From contig CAYWMD010000070.1 of NCBI GenBank assembly GCA_964458575.1, positions 1 through 33,052 on the forward strand: a stretch of DNA of 33,052 bases, read 5' to 3'. How positions within the stretch are numbered: the stretch's first letter is position 1; each line of letters opens with the position of its first letter. The DNA is from CAYWMD01 sp964458575 (GTDB lineage: Bacteria; Verrucomicrobiota; Verrucomicrobiia; Limisphaerales; JADLHS01). The notes beneath the pieces are model-generated. The model was not told the origin of the DNA, did no database searches, and saw nothing but the letters and a program-made list of their open reading frames with translations. This document shows positions 1 through 7,355 of this stretch, one piece after another. Both the position numbers and the translations under genes were made by a program.

Positions 1-701
1 ACGCGGGCAGCGCGACCAACACGCTGGTGATTGCGCCGAGCAACGCGGTGGTGACGCTGGGCGACCTGAGCCAGACGTATGATGGCAACGCCAAGACCGC
101 GAGTGCCACGACTGATCCATCCGGTCTGACGGTGGCCTTGACCTACAATGGCAGCGCAGAAGCGCCGACGAATGCTGGCAGCTACGAAGTGATCGGAACG
201 ATCAACGAATTGAACTACGCGGGCAGCGCGACGAACACGCTGGTGATCGCGCCGAGCAACGCGGTGGTGACGTTGGGCGACCTGAGCCAGACGTATGACG
301 GCAACGCCAAGACTGCGAGCGTGACGACGGAGCCGGCTGGCCTGGCTGTTAACGTAACCTACGACGGTAGTCCAAATGCGCCGACCAACGCCGGCAGCTA
401 CGAAGTGATCGGAACGATCAACGAGTTGAACTACACGGGCAGTGCGACCAATACCCTGGTCATTCTGCCGGCGGCACAGTCATTCCCGATCACGTCAATC
501 GGCGTGGACAATGACATCGCAACAATCACCTGGGACGCGGTGGATGGCCGGACCTACCGGGTGCAATACAAGGACAACCTGACGGATCCGGACTGGAACG
601 ACCTGGTGCCCGACATTACTGCGACCGGAGCATCGGCCAGCACTACAAACTCGGTCGTCGGGACGACACAGCGCTTTTATCGGGCAATCCTTCTGCCTTG
701 A
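1..701 (+). CDS. MBG-repeat surface protein, 3' part only
   Basis: The reading frame is open from base 3, so the true start lies upstream and this is the C-terminal fragment (about 232 residues). It contains two consecutive 72-residue MBG-type (bacterial Ig-like) repeats, with the hallmarks Q-T-Y-D-G-N-A-K, Y-x-G-S and P-T-N-A-G-S-Y-E-V. The repeats are preceded by the end of a third and followed by a roughly 70-residue terminal module (TWDAVDGRTYRVQYKDNL ... FYRAILLP). MBG repeats form extracellular beta-sandwich stalks, so a secreted or surface protein is likely. The same terminal module ends the large deacetylase-like protein at 14194-18969, which suggests a shared surface-anchoring or secretion role; that role is an inference. 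The repeats are nearly identical in DNA, so the copy number upstream could be misassembled. The specific binding target cannot be told. Confidence 0.85.
   Translation, partial: AGSATNTLVIAPSNAVVTLGDLSQTYDGNAKTASATTDPSGLTVALTYNGSAEAPTNAGSYEVIGTINELNYAGSATNTLVIAPSNAVVTLGDLSQTYDGNAKTASVTTEPAGLAVNVTYDGSPNAPTNAGSYEVIGTINELNYTGSATNTLVILPAAQSFPITSIGVDNDIATITWDAVDGRTYRVQYKDNLTDPDWNDLVPDITATGASASTTNSVVGTTQRFYRAILLP
30..461 (+). repeat. Two tandem 216-bp MBG coding repeats
   Basis: Unit 1 spans 30-245 and unit 2 spans 246-461. Both start at the I-A-P-S-N codons and have the same 216-bp period (72 codons). The N-terminal and C-terminal thirds of the units are almost identical in DNA. Differences cluster in the middle (T-D-P-S-G-L-T against T-E-P-A-G-L-A). 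Bases 1-29 are the end of another unit. Confidence 0.9.
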
Positions 702-802
702 ACAACACGGCAATGAAGCGACTTGATGACAATGCACTGTTACACAAAGAAAGTGAGGCCCGCATTAGTGGGGCCGGCGAGATCGGACAACCCGGTGGAG
801 TT

Positions 803-1573
803 ATGAAATTCAATAACCGAAATGTTTTTATCAGTCCCCAGGCGAGGATTGGTCAAAACGTCAAAATTGGGGACAACACTGCCATCTACGACAACGTGGA
901 GATCGGGGACGGCTCCATCATCTGCAATGACTGTGTCCTTGGCGAACCGCTCGCCGCCTATTATGAGGCCGCCGATTACCAGAACCCGCCGACGGTCATC
1001 GGCGCGGGCTCGATCGTGCGCAGCCACACGATCATCTATGCCGCCTGCACGATCGGCAAGGCGTTCTCGTCCGGTCACCGCGTCACCATTCGCGAGAACT
1101 CCGTGATCGGCGACGGATGTTCCATCGGCACCGTTTCGGACATTCAAGGCAACGTGACAATCGGCGATCATTGCCGGTTGCACAGCAACGTGCATGTCGC
1201 CCAGGGCTGCTCGATCGGCGATTTCGTCTTCATGTATCCTTTCTCGGTGATGACGAATGATCCCTGTCCACCTTCGACTGATATCAAAGGCGGCCACATC
1301 GGAAATTATTCGGTGGTCGGCGTCCACGCCGTGATTCTCCCGAAAATCCAAGTCGGCGAAAGCTGCTTGATCGGTGCCAATTCGGTCGTGAACAAGCGTC
1401 TGCCGGATTTTTCCCTGGCGATGGGCGATCCGGTCAAGGTCGTCATGGACGTCCGCAAGTTCATTGTCATGGGCAAGGGCAACCCCTACCCGTGGATGAA
1501 CCGGTTTGACCGGGGCATGCCGTGGGAAGGAATCGGGTACGAGGTTTGGAAGGAACAAGCGGTGGCCAAATAG
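803..1573 (+). CDS. Left-handed beta-helix sugar N-acetyltransferase (WlbB/FdtC-like)
   Basis: This 256-residue protein is built largely of hexapeptide repeats ([IV]-G-x-x-x-[IV]), from ARIGQNVKIGDNTAIYDNVE near the N-terminus to about residue 200. That is the left-handed beta-helix fold of acyl-CoA-dependent acetyltransferases. A His-containing stretch (LHSNVHVAQGCSIGDF) fits the active-site region of sugar-nucleotide N-acetyltransferases. The frame can also be opened from a TTG at 698. The ATG at 803 is preferred because the helix begins right after it and GGTGGAG precedes it, although the spacing is short. It heads the operon and lies 6 nt before the VOC gene. With the FdtA- and FdtB-like genes at 6942-8461, it probably acetylates or acylates the 3-amino group of a dTDP-3-amino-3,6-dideoxyhexose. 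The family is confident; the substrate is inferred. Confidence 0.85.
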   Translation: MKFNNRNVFISPQARIGQNVKIGDNTAIYDNVEIGDGSIICNDCVLGEPLAAYYEAADYQNPPTVIGAGSIVRSHTIIYAACTIGKAFSSGHRVTIRENSVIGDGCSIGTVSDIQGNVTIGDHCRLHSNVHVAQGCSIGDFVFMYPFSVMTNDPCPPSTDIKGGHIGNYSVVGVHAVILPKIQVGESCLIGANSVVNKRLPDFSLAMGDPVKVVMDVRKFIVMGKGNPYPWMNRFDRGMPWEGIGYEVWKEQAVAK

Positions 1574-1579
1574 ACACGT

Positions 1580-2002
1580 ATGACCATTGACCATCTAGGT
1601 ATTGTCGTTCGTTCCTTGGAGCAGGGGATCAGCCAGTGGAAGGACCTGTTTGGGTACGAGAAAAACTCGGACATCGTGACGAACACGCGACAAAAGGTCC
1701 GGGTAGTGTTCCTGGCGAAGAAAGGGTCGCTGCCCGTCAAGCTCGTGGAGCCAACCGAGCAGACTTCGCCGGCGTTCCTGTTCGCCCGCCGGGGCGGTGG
1801 CCTTCATCATCTGTGCTTTCGCTGCGAGAACATGAAAACGGAGATTCCCCGCCTGGAGGGCAAGGGCGCAAAGTTTCTGGTGCCGCCGGAACCAGGCGAG
1901 GCCTTCAAGAACCATGACATTGCCTTCTTTCTGGTGAACAACAGCCTCAATGTCGAACTGATTGACACGCTCGAAAAGACGGGGTGGATTGAACCGGCCT
2001 GA
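1580..2002 (+). CDS. VOC-superfamily (glyoxalase/methylmalonyl-CoA epimerase-like) protein
   Basis: This is a complete 140-residue protein with two beta-alpha-beta-beta-beta half-modules of the vicinal oxygen chelate fold. Candidate metal ligands sit at the expected spots: His5 (IDHLGIVV), Glu57 (VKLVEPTE), His76/His77 (GGGLHHLCF) and Glu126 (LNVELIDT). This pattern is closest to methylmalonyl-CoA epimerases. Such enzymes invert or isomerise the carbon next to a thioester carbonyl, which would make sense beside an acyl-AMP ligase and a carrier protein in the same operon. The gene starts 6 nt after the acetyltransferase stop. Its role in modifying an acyl group for a sugar is inferred, and other VOC activities (dioxygenase, lyase, binding only) are possible. 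Confidence 0.8.
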   Translation: MTIDHLGIVVRSLEQGISQWKDLFGYEKNSDIVTNTRQKVRVVFLAKKGSLPVKLVEPTEQTSPAFLFARRGGGLHHLCFRCENMKTEIPRLEGKGAKFLVPPEPGEAFKNHDIAFFLVNNSLNVELIDTLEKTGWIEPA

Positions 2003-2038
2003 AGACCTGTTGAATTGGAAGCCACCGAGGAATTTGAA

Positions 2039-3577
2039 ATGTTAGTCCAGGATTTTCTCCAGCACAGTGCGACCCGCCATCCGGACAAGACGGCGCTTGT
2101 CTTCGGCAGTCAGCGCTTGAGCTACGCCCAGGTGGAAGCCATGGCCAATCGCCTGGCCAATACGCTGCGTGAGCGGGGGGTGCGCCGTGGGGATCGGGTG
2201 GCCATTTACCTGAACAACTCGATCGAACTCGTGGTGGCGATGTTCGCAACCTTGAAAGCCGGGGGCGTCTTCGTTGCCGTCAACCGGGCGATGAAGTTGG
2301 AGAAACTCACTTACGTTCTGAACAACTGCCAGGCGGTGGCTTTGATCGCGGACGCGCGCGGGTTGGCACACGGTTTGGGCGACCGGCTGCTCGCCGAGGC
2401 CAAATCGCTTCAGTCCGTCGTCGTTTGTGGCAATCAACCGTTGAGTTCATCGAATCACGAACCCCGCTGGGTGAACATGGCCGCGCTGCAGGCCTCGGCC
2501 TCCGCCGAACGACCGCCGTGCATCAATATTGATCTCGATCTCGCGTGTCTCATCTACACCTCCGGCACCACCGGCGAGTCGAAGGGTGTAATGTGCGATC
2601 ACAGCAACGTCGTGTTTGTCACCAACGCAATTGTGTCGTACTTGAAGAACACCGAAGCAGACGTGATTTTGAACGTCCTGCCGATGGCCTTCAGCTACGG
2701 GCTTTATCAGCTCCTGGCGACGTTCTGTGTGGGCGGCACGCTGGTGCTCGAGGAATCCTTTGCCTTCCCGGCGGCTGTGCTCCAGAAGATGGCCCAGGAG
2801 CGCGTGACCGGATTTGCCGCCGTGCCCACCATTTATTCCATCCTGCTGGGCATGGACCTGAAAAGTCTGGATTTGTCCGCTCTGCGTTACCTGACCAACG
2901 CCGCGGCGGGCCTGCCCGTCGAACACGTCAAACGATTGCGACAGGCGTTGCCGCACGTGGACCTCTATCTCATGCATGGATTGACGGAGGTGGCTCGAAC
3001 CATGTATCTACCTCCCGACCAAGCGAACCTGCGGCCCGGTTCATCCGGCATTGCGATGCCGGGGACGGAACTTTGGGTACAAGATGAAGACGGCCGGCGG
3101 CTGGGGCCGGGTGAAGTCGGGGAACTGGTGGTGCGGGGCCGGCATGTCATGCGGGGTTACTGGAATGATCCCGCATTGACGGCGCAGAAGTTCCGGCCCG
3201 GGTCGTTGCCCGGGGAGCGGATTTGCCTTAGCGGTGATTTGTTTCGCACGGACGAAGAAGGCTACTTTTACTTCGTCAGCCGGAAGGATGACATCATCAA
3301 GAGCCGTGGCGAAAAAATTGCACCGCGGGAAGTCGAGAACGTCCTTTATACCATCCGGGGCGTGCAGGACGCCGCGGTGGTCGGCGTTCCCGATCCGGTA
3401 CTGGGCCAGGCTGTGAAAGCATTCATCGTGGCCCCGGGGGCCGACCTGACCGAAGCTGCGGTGATTTCGCACTGCAAGGCTCACCTCGAAGAGATCATGG
3501 TGCCGCGGCAGGTGGAATTTCGGAGCGAACTGCCGAAAACCGGTTCGGGTAAGGTCCGAAGAATAGATTTACGATAA
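2039..3577 (+). CDS. AMP-forming acyl-CoA/acyl-ACP ligase
   Basis: This 512-residue ANL-superfamily adenylating enzyme activates a carboxylic acid as an acyl-AMP and passes it to a thiol. Visible motifs are the P-loop at about residues 173-182 (YTSGTTGESKG), the A5 region LMHGLTEVART, the A8 hinge region GDLFRTDEEGYFYF followed by RKDDIIKSRGEKI, and the C-terminal catalytic lysine in PKTGSGKVRR. The ATG at 2039 is chosen over a TTG at 2015 because GAGG precedes it by 8 nt. The stop codon overlaps the next start (TAATG), indicating translational coupling with the AsnB-like gene. The free carrier protein at 6645 is the likely acceptor. Related ligases occur with AsnB-type amidotransferases in exosortase-associated polysaccharide loci. 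The acid it activates is unknown. Confidence 0.9.
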   Translation: MLVQDFLQHSATRHPDKTALVFGSQRLSYAQVEAMANRLANTLRERGVRRGDRVAIYLNNSIELVVAMFATLKAGGVFVAVNRAMKLEKLTYVLNNCQAVALIADARGLAHGLGDRLLAEAKSLQSVVVCGNQPLSSSNHEPRWVNMAALQASASAERPPCINIDLDLACLIYTSGTTGESKGVMCDHSNVVFVTNAIVSYLKNTEADVILNVLPMAFSYGLYQLLATFCVGGTLVLEESFAFPAAVLQKMAQERVTGFAAVPTIYSILLGMDLKSLDLSALRYLTNAAAGLPVEHVKRLRQALPHVDLYLMHGLTEVARTMYLPPDQANLRPGSSGIAMPGTELWVQDEDGRRLGPGEVGELVVRGRHVMRGYWNDPALTAQKFRPGSLPGERICLSGDLFRTDEEGYFYFVSRKDDIIKSRGEKIAPREVENVLYTIRGVQDAAVVGVPDPVLGQAVKAFIVAPGADLTEAAVISHCKAHLEEIMVPRQVEFRSELPKTGSGKVRRIDLR

Positions 3578-5568
3578 TGTGCGGCATAGCTGGAATGTTT
3601 GATCGGAAAGCGAAGCGCACCGTCGCCGAGACGGACATGCGCCAGATGCTGGCCATGTTGCGTCATCGCGGGCCGGACGAGTTCGGCATTTTGCTGGACC
3701 GCGAAGTGGGCCTGGGCAACGCGCGCCTCAGCATCATTGACCTCAGCGGCGGCAGCCAGCCTATCGCCAACGAGGACGAATCGCTCTGGATCGTTTTTAA
3801 CGGCGAGATTTTCAACTACGTCGAACTGCGCCCGGAACTGGAGGCGCGCGGCCATAAATTCCGAACTTCCTCGGACACGGAGGTGATCCTGCACCTTTAC
3901 GAGGAATATGGCCCGCGCTGTCTGGAGAAGATGAATGGCCAGTTCGCCATCGCCATCTGGGACAAGAACCGTCGCCGATTGTTTCTGGCGCGCGACCGCC
4001 TCGGCATCCGGCCGCTGTTTTACACGCAGATCGAGGACAGCACATTGCTCTTCGCATCGGAAATCAAATCCATCCTCAGCGACCGGCGGGTGCGGGCGGA
4101 AATTGATCCGCAGGCCGTCGAACAGATTTTCCGGTTCTGGGCGCCGCTGACCCCCAACACGGTTTTCCGCGACATCGTGGAACTGCCGCCCGGACATTTT
4201 CTGATCGCGGACCAGGAATCCGTGCGCACCGAACAGTATTGGAAGAACCAGTTTCCGGTGGAAGCGGACCTATCGCACCGGCCGTTGACCAATGGCGCGA
4301 TCAAGGAAACCGTCGAACAATTCCGGGAACTGCTGATTGACGCCTGCCAGGTTCGCTTGCGCGCGGATGTCCCGGTAGGCGCTTACCTGAGCGGTGGACT
4401 GGATTCCTCGACCATCGCCTCGGTGGTGCGGCGTCACACTTCAAACCGCTTGGTGACGTTCTCCATCGCCTTTACCGACCAGCAGTTTGACGAAAGCGAA
4501 TTCCAGCAGGAAATGGCCGGTCATCTCGGCACCGACCATCACGTCGTGCGCGCGACCCACGCGGACATTGGCCGCGTCTTCCCGGAGGTCGTCTGGCATA
4601 CAGAAGTTCCCATCATGCGGACGGCACCCGCGCCGATGTTCATGCTGTCGAAACTCGTGCGACAAACGGGTTTCAAAGTAGTGCTGACAGGCGAGGGGGC
4701 TGATGAATTTCTGGCGGGTTACGATATCTTCAAAGAAGCAAAAGTGCGCCGGTTCTGGGCGGGCCAACCGCAGTCGAAAATCCGGCCGCTGCTGTTTAAA
4801 CGTCTTTATCCGGATATCAGTGGCCTGTCGCAGAGCAATATTTCGTATCTCTCCGCGTTTTTTGGCGAAGGACTGGCTGAGGTGGATTCACCGTGGTATT
4901 CGCACGCCGTTCGCTGGCGCAACAACCGCCGGACGCGTCGCTTTTTCGCCGACGAGGTGCTGGCCGCGTCCTCGGATAACCATTTCGCGCGTGTTGCCTC
5001 GGTTTTGCCTGCCGAGTTCAAGCGTTGGAATCCACTGGCTCAGGCGCAGTATCTGGAAATAACGATTTTCCTGTCACAGTATCTATTGTCATCGCAAGGC
5101 GACCGGATGGGGATGGCTAATTCCATCGAGGGCCGTTTCCCGTTCCTCGACGTGCGATTGGTGGAATTCTGCAACCGGCTCGACGCGCGGATGAAGCTCC
5201 GTTGCCTGCGTGAAAAGTGGCTGCTCAAACAAGCCGCCCAGCCGTGGCTGCCGGACGCGATCCGCAAGCGTCCCAAACGTCCTTATCGCGCGCCGGTTCA
5301 CAAGAGCTTCTTCAACGATGCCACCCCGGATTACGTGCGCCAGATGTTGAGCCCCGGCGCCATTAAGGAAACGGGTATTTTCAAGACCGGGCCGGTCGAG
5401 CAGTTGGTCGCCAAGATTGATGGCGGTGCGCCCGTGGGCGAAACCGACGACATGGCCTTGGTGGGCATCCTTTCGACCCAACTCGTCCATCACAATTTCG
5501 TGAAGAATTTCCGGCGGACTGAACCGCTTTCCGCAAAGGACCGCGTCAAGGTCTGCCGGCTCAACTGA
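3577..5568 (+). CDS. AsnB-type glutamine-dependent amidotransferase
   Basis: This 663-residue protein has the two domains of asparagine synthase B. The N-terminal class II glutamine amidotransferase domain has the nucleophile Cys2 (MCGIAGMFD), RLSIIDLSGG and the NGEIFNY loop. The C-terminal ATP-pyrophosphatase synthetase domain has its P-loop at residues 272-278 (SGGLDSS) and an LTGEGADEFLAGY motif. It hydrolyses glutamine, channels ammonia and amidates an adenylated carboxylate. Its length matches the roughly 630-residue polysaccharide-locus branch (amidotransferase, exosortase-associated type) and is longer than the approximately 550 residues of E. coli AsnB. Its start overlaps the ligase stop by one base. 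Amidation of a sugar acid or of an acyl substituent is more likely here than plain asparagine synthesis, but that is inferred from context. Confidence 0.9.
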   Translation: MCGIAGMFDRKAKRTVAETDMRQMLAMLRHRGPDEFGILLDREVGLGNARLSIIDLSGGSQPIANEDESLWIVFNGEIFNYVELRPELEARGHKFRTSSDTEVILHLYEEYGPRCLEKMNGQFAIAIWDKNRRRLFLARDRLGIRPLFYTQIEDSTLLFASEIKSILSDRRVRAEIDPQAVEQIFRFWAPLTPNTVFRDIVELPPGHFLIADQESVRTEQYWKNQFPVEADLSHRPLTNGAIKETVEQFRELLIDACQVRLRADVPVGAYLSGGLDSSTIASVVRRHTSNRLVTFSIAFTDQQFDESEFQQEMAGHLGTDHHVVRATHADIGRVFPEVVWHTEVPIMRTAPAPMFMLSKLVRQTGFKVVLTGEGADEFLAGYDIFKEAKVRRFWAGQPQSKIRPLLFKRLYPDISGLSQSNISYLSAFFGEGLAEVDSPWYSHAVRWRNNRRTRRFFADEVLAASSDNHFARVASVLPAEFKRWNPLAQAQYLEITIFLSQYLLSSQGDRMGMANSIEGRFPFLDVRLVEFCNRLDARMKLRCLREKWLLKQAAQPWLPDAIRKRPKRPYRAPVHKSFFNDATPDYVRQMLSPGAIKETGIFKTGPVEQLVAKIDGGAPVGETDDMALVGILSTQLVHHNFVKNFRRTEPLSAKDRVKVCRLN

Positions 5569-5598
5569 TGTAAACCGAAACCAAAGAAAAAACAGCCC

Positions 5599-6585
5599 AT
5601 GCAATTCAGCAAACAATCCCTGAACCTCGATCCCGCCCGCGAAACCGACCGCATCGTCCGCTTCATCCAGCAGAACGTGCGGCAAGTCATGAAACGCTCC
5701 GGCGGTGTCGTCGGCATTAGCGGCGGCATTGACTCCGCTGTCGTGCTGGCTCTTACTGTGCGCGCCTTTGGCCCGCAAAAAACCGTGGGCGTGATGATTC
5801 CGGAGAAGGATTCCGACCCGCTCAGCGAGAAACTGGCTCGGGAGTTGGCCGCCAAGTTCGGCGTCACCCCGCTGCTCGAGAGCATCACGGGCGCGTTGCA
5901 GGGATTTGATTGCTACCGGCGGCGCGACGACGCCATCCGCCGGGTGTTTCCGGAATTCGATGACGCCAAGGGCTACAAGGCGAAGATCGTCCTCCCGCCG
6001 GATTTGCTTGAAGCGGGCACGTTGAATTTCTTCTCCGTGACCGTCGTGAAGCCAGACGGCAGCCAGGAAAACCGGCCGTTGGGACCGCGCGAATTTTTGG
6101 AAATCGTGGCCGCTTCCAACCTCAAACAACGTTCCCGCATGAGCACGCTTTACTATCAGGCCGAGGCGCGCAACTTCGCGGTGATCGGCACCGGCAATCG
6201 GAATGAGCATGACCTGGGCTTTTTCGTGAAATACGGAGACGGCGGCGCCGACATCCAGCCCATCGCGCACCTATTCAAGACGCAGGTGTACCAACTGGCG
6301 CGCCATCTCGGCATTCCGGAGGGAATTCAAAAGCGCACGCCCACGACGGACACCTACAGCGCGCCCCAGGATCAGAAGGAGTTTTTCTACCGGTTGCCCT
6401 TTGAGACGCTGGATTTGATCTGGTGCGCATTGGACCATAAAGTGTCCGCGGCTGAGGCGGCCAAAGTGCTCGGACTGACGGAAATCCAGGTTCAACGGGC
6501 GTATGATGACATCACCCGCAAGCATCGCACCACGGAGTATTTGCGCCTGCCGCCGCCGGTGTTGCCAATTGAATCGGCATCCTGA
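5599..6585 (+). CDS. NadE-like ATP-pyrophosphatase (NAD synthetase family, cluster paralogue)
   Basis: This 328-residue protein has the N-type ATP pyrophosphatase fold of ammonia-dependent NAD synthetase. The P-loop is at residues 41-47 (SGGIDSA), followed by a GTGNRNE motif and IQPIAHLFKTQVYQLARHLG. NadE proteins are usually about 270 residues. Here there is extra sequence before GTGNRNE (roughly residues 110-170). The usual K-x-P-S-A-x-L substrate loop reads KRTPTTDTYSAPQDQKEFFY instead. It lies between the AsnB-like gene and the acyl carrier protein, so it may be an amide-forming or adenylating enzyme of the polysaccharide pathway and not the housekeeping NAD synthetase. Which of the two it is cannot be settled from sequence alone; absence of another nadE elsewhere would favour the housekeeping role. 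Confidence 0.82.
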   Translation: MQFSKQSLNLDPARETDRIVRFIQQNVRQVMKRSGGVVGISGGIDSAVVLALTVRAFGPQKTVGVMIPEKDSDPLSEKLARELAAKFGVTPLLESITGALQGFDCYRRRDDAIRRVFPEFDDAKGYKAKIVLPPDLLEAGTLNFFSVTVVKPDGSQENRPLGPREFLEIVAASNLKQRSRMSTLYYQAEARNFAVIGTGNRNEHDLGFFVKYGDGGADIQPIAHLFKTQVYQLARHLGIPEGIQKRTPTTDTYSAPQDQKEFFYRLPFETLDLIWCALDHKVSAAEAAKVLGLTEIQVQRAYDDITRKHRTTEYLRLPPPVLPIESAS

Positions 6586-6644
6586 TGGTACGCGAAACGC
6601 CAAAAACCATTTATCCAACATCAGACTGACATCCATACAAAACC

Positions 6645-6923
6645 ATGACAAACGCAACTCAAACGCAACAAATCGAAAAGGACCTTCGAGAATTCATCGC
6701 CGCGAACCTCCTGTACAGCACGGAGGGCTTCGCCTACGCCGACGACGCTTCGTTCCTCCAGGAGGGCATCATTGACTCGCTCGGGGTCGTGGAACTCGTC
6801 GCTTTCGTGCAGAAGCAATACGGCGTGACGGCCGAGCAGTCCGAGGTGACGCCGGACAACTTCGACTCGGTGGCCAAGCTGGCGGCCTTCGTCCGCGGCA
6901 AACTCGCCCAATCCAAAGCCTAG
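6645..6923 (+). CDS. Acyl/peptidyl carrier protein
   Basis: This 92-residue, acidic, all-helical protein carries the phosphopantetheine attachment motif GIIDSLGVVELV, with the modified serine at residue 45. Carrier proteins of this kind hold acyl or aminoacyl groups as thioesters on a 4'-phosphopantetheine arm. The gene sits 59 nt after the NadE-like gene and 18 nt before the FdtA-like gene. The acyl-AMP ligase at 2039 is the natural loading partner and the hexapeptide acyltransferase at 803 a possible unloading partner. No ketosynthase or other fatty-acid gene is nearby, so a dedicated carrier for sugar acylation is more likely than the housekeeping AcpP. It needs a phosphopantetheinyl transferase from elsewhere. 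Confidence 0.9.
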   Translation: MTNATQTQQIEKDLREFIAANLLYSTEGFAYADDASFLQEGIIDSLGVVELVAFVQKQYGVTAEQSEVTPDNFDSVAKLAAFVRGKLAQSKA

Positions 6924-6941
6924 CCGGAACGTGCTGCCAAC

Positions 6942-7355
6942 ATGCCTTTAGCCGACTGCAAGATCGTCAATCTGCCGAAGATCAACGAGCCGCGGGGCAA
7001 CCTCACGTTCGTTGAGGGCGGACGACACGTGCCGTTCGACATCCGGCGGGTGTATTATCTCTACGACGTGCCCGGCGGTGCGGACCGCGGTGGTCACGCG
7101 CACAAGGAGCTGCGCCAGTTGATCATCTCGATGTCCGGCAGTTTCGACGTCGTTCTGGACGACGGGCGGCAGAAGCAGCGCTACCATCTGAACCGTTCCT
7201 ATTACGGCCTGTATGTGTGCCCGATGATCTGGCGGGAACTGGACAACTTCTCCTCCGGTTCCGTGTGTCTGGTCTTGGCCTCCAACCTTTACGACGAATC
7301 CGATTACTACCGCAATTACCAGGATTTCCTGAACGCGCTCCCGCCGATTGCATGA
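6942..7355 (+). CDS. fdtA: FdtA/QdtA-type dTDP-4-keto-6-deoxyglucose 3,4-ketoisomerase
   Basis: This 137-residue single-domain cupin (WxcM-like family) moves the keto group of dTDP-4-keto-6-deoxy-D-glucose from C4 to C3. The motif RGGHAHKEL contributes His52 and His54, which match the paired catalytic histidines of FdtA. The N-terminal EPRGNLTFVEGG, FDIRRVYYLYDVPGG and the late NLYDESDYYRNYQDF are typical of the family, and the length is that of the family. Its stop overlaps the start of the aminotransferase (ATGA), so the two are translationally coupled, as expected for consecutive steps. Whether the product is the galacto (FdtA) or gluco (QdtA) isomer cannot be read from the sequence. The dTDP-glucose-forming genes rmlA and rmlB are not in this window. 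Confidence 0.88.
   Translation: MPLADCKIVNLPKINEPRGNLTFVEGGRHVPFDIRRVYYLYDVPGGADRGGHAHKELRQLIISMSGSFDVVLDDGRQKQRYHLNRSYYGLYVCPMIWRELDNFSSGSVCLVLASNLYDESDYYRNYQDFLNALPPIA

Noticed and set aside
723..751. Promoter for the polysaccharide operon (TTGATG with 17-nt spacing)
   Set aside because: The -10 at the required position (AAAGAA) is too poor to support the call.
5089..6270. 393-codon open frame on the minus strand
   Set aside because: It is antisense to the AsnB-like and NadE-like genes, both of which have intact catalytic motifs.
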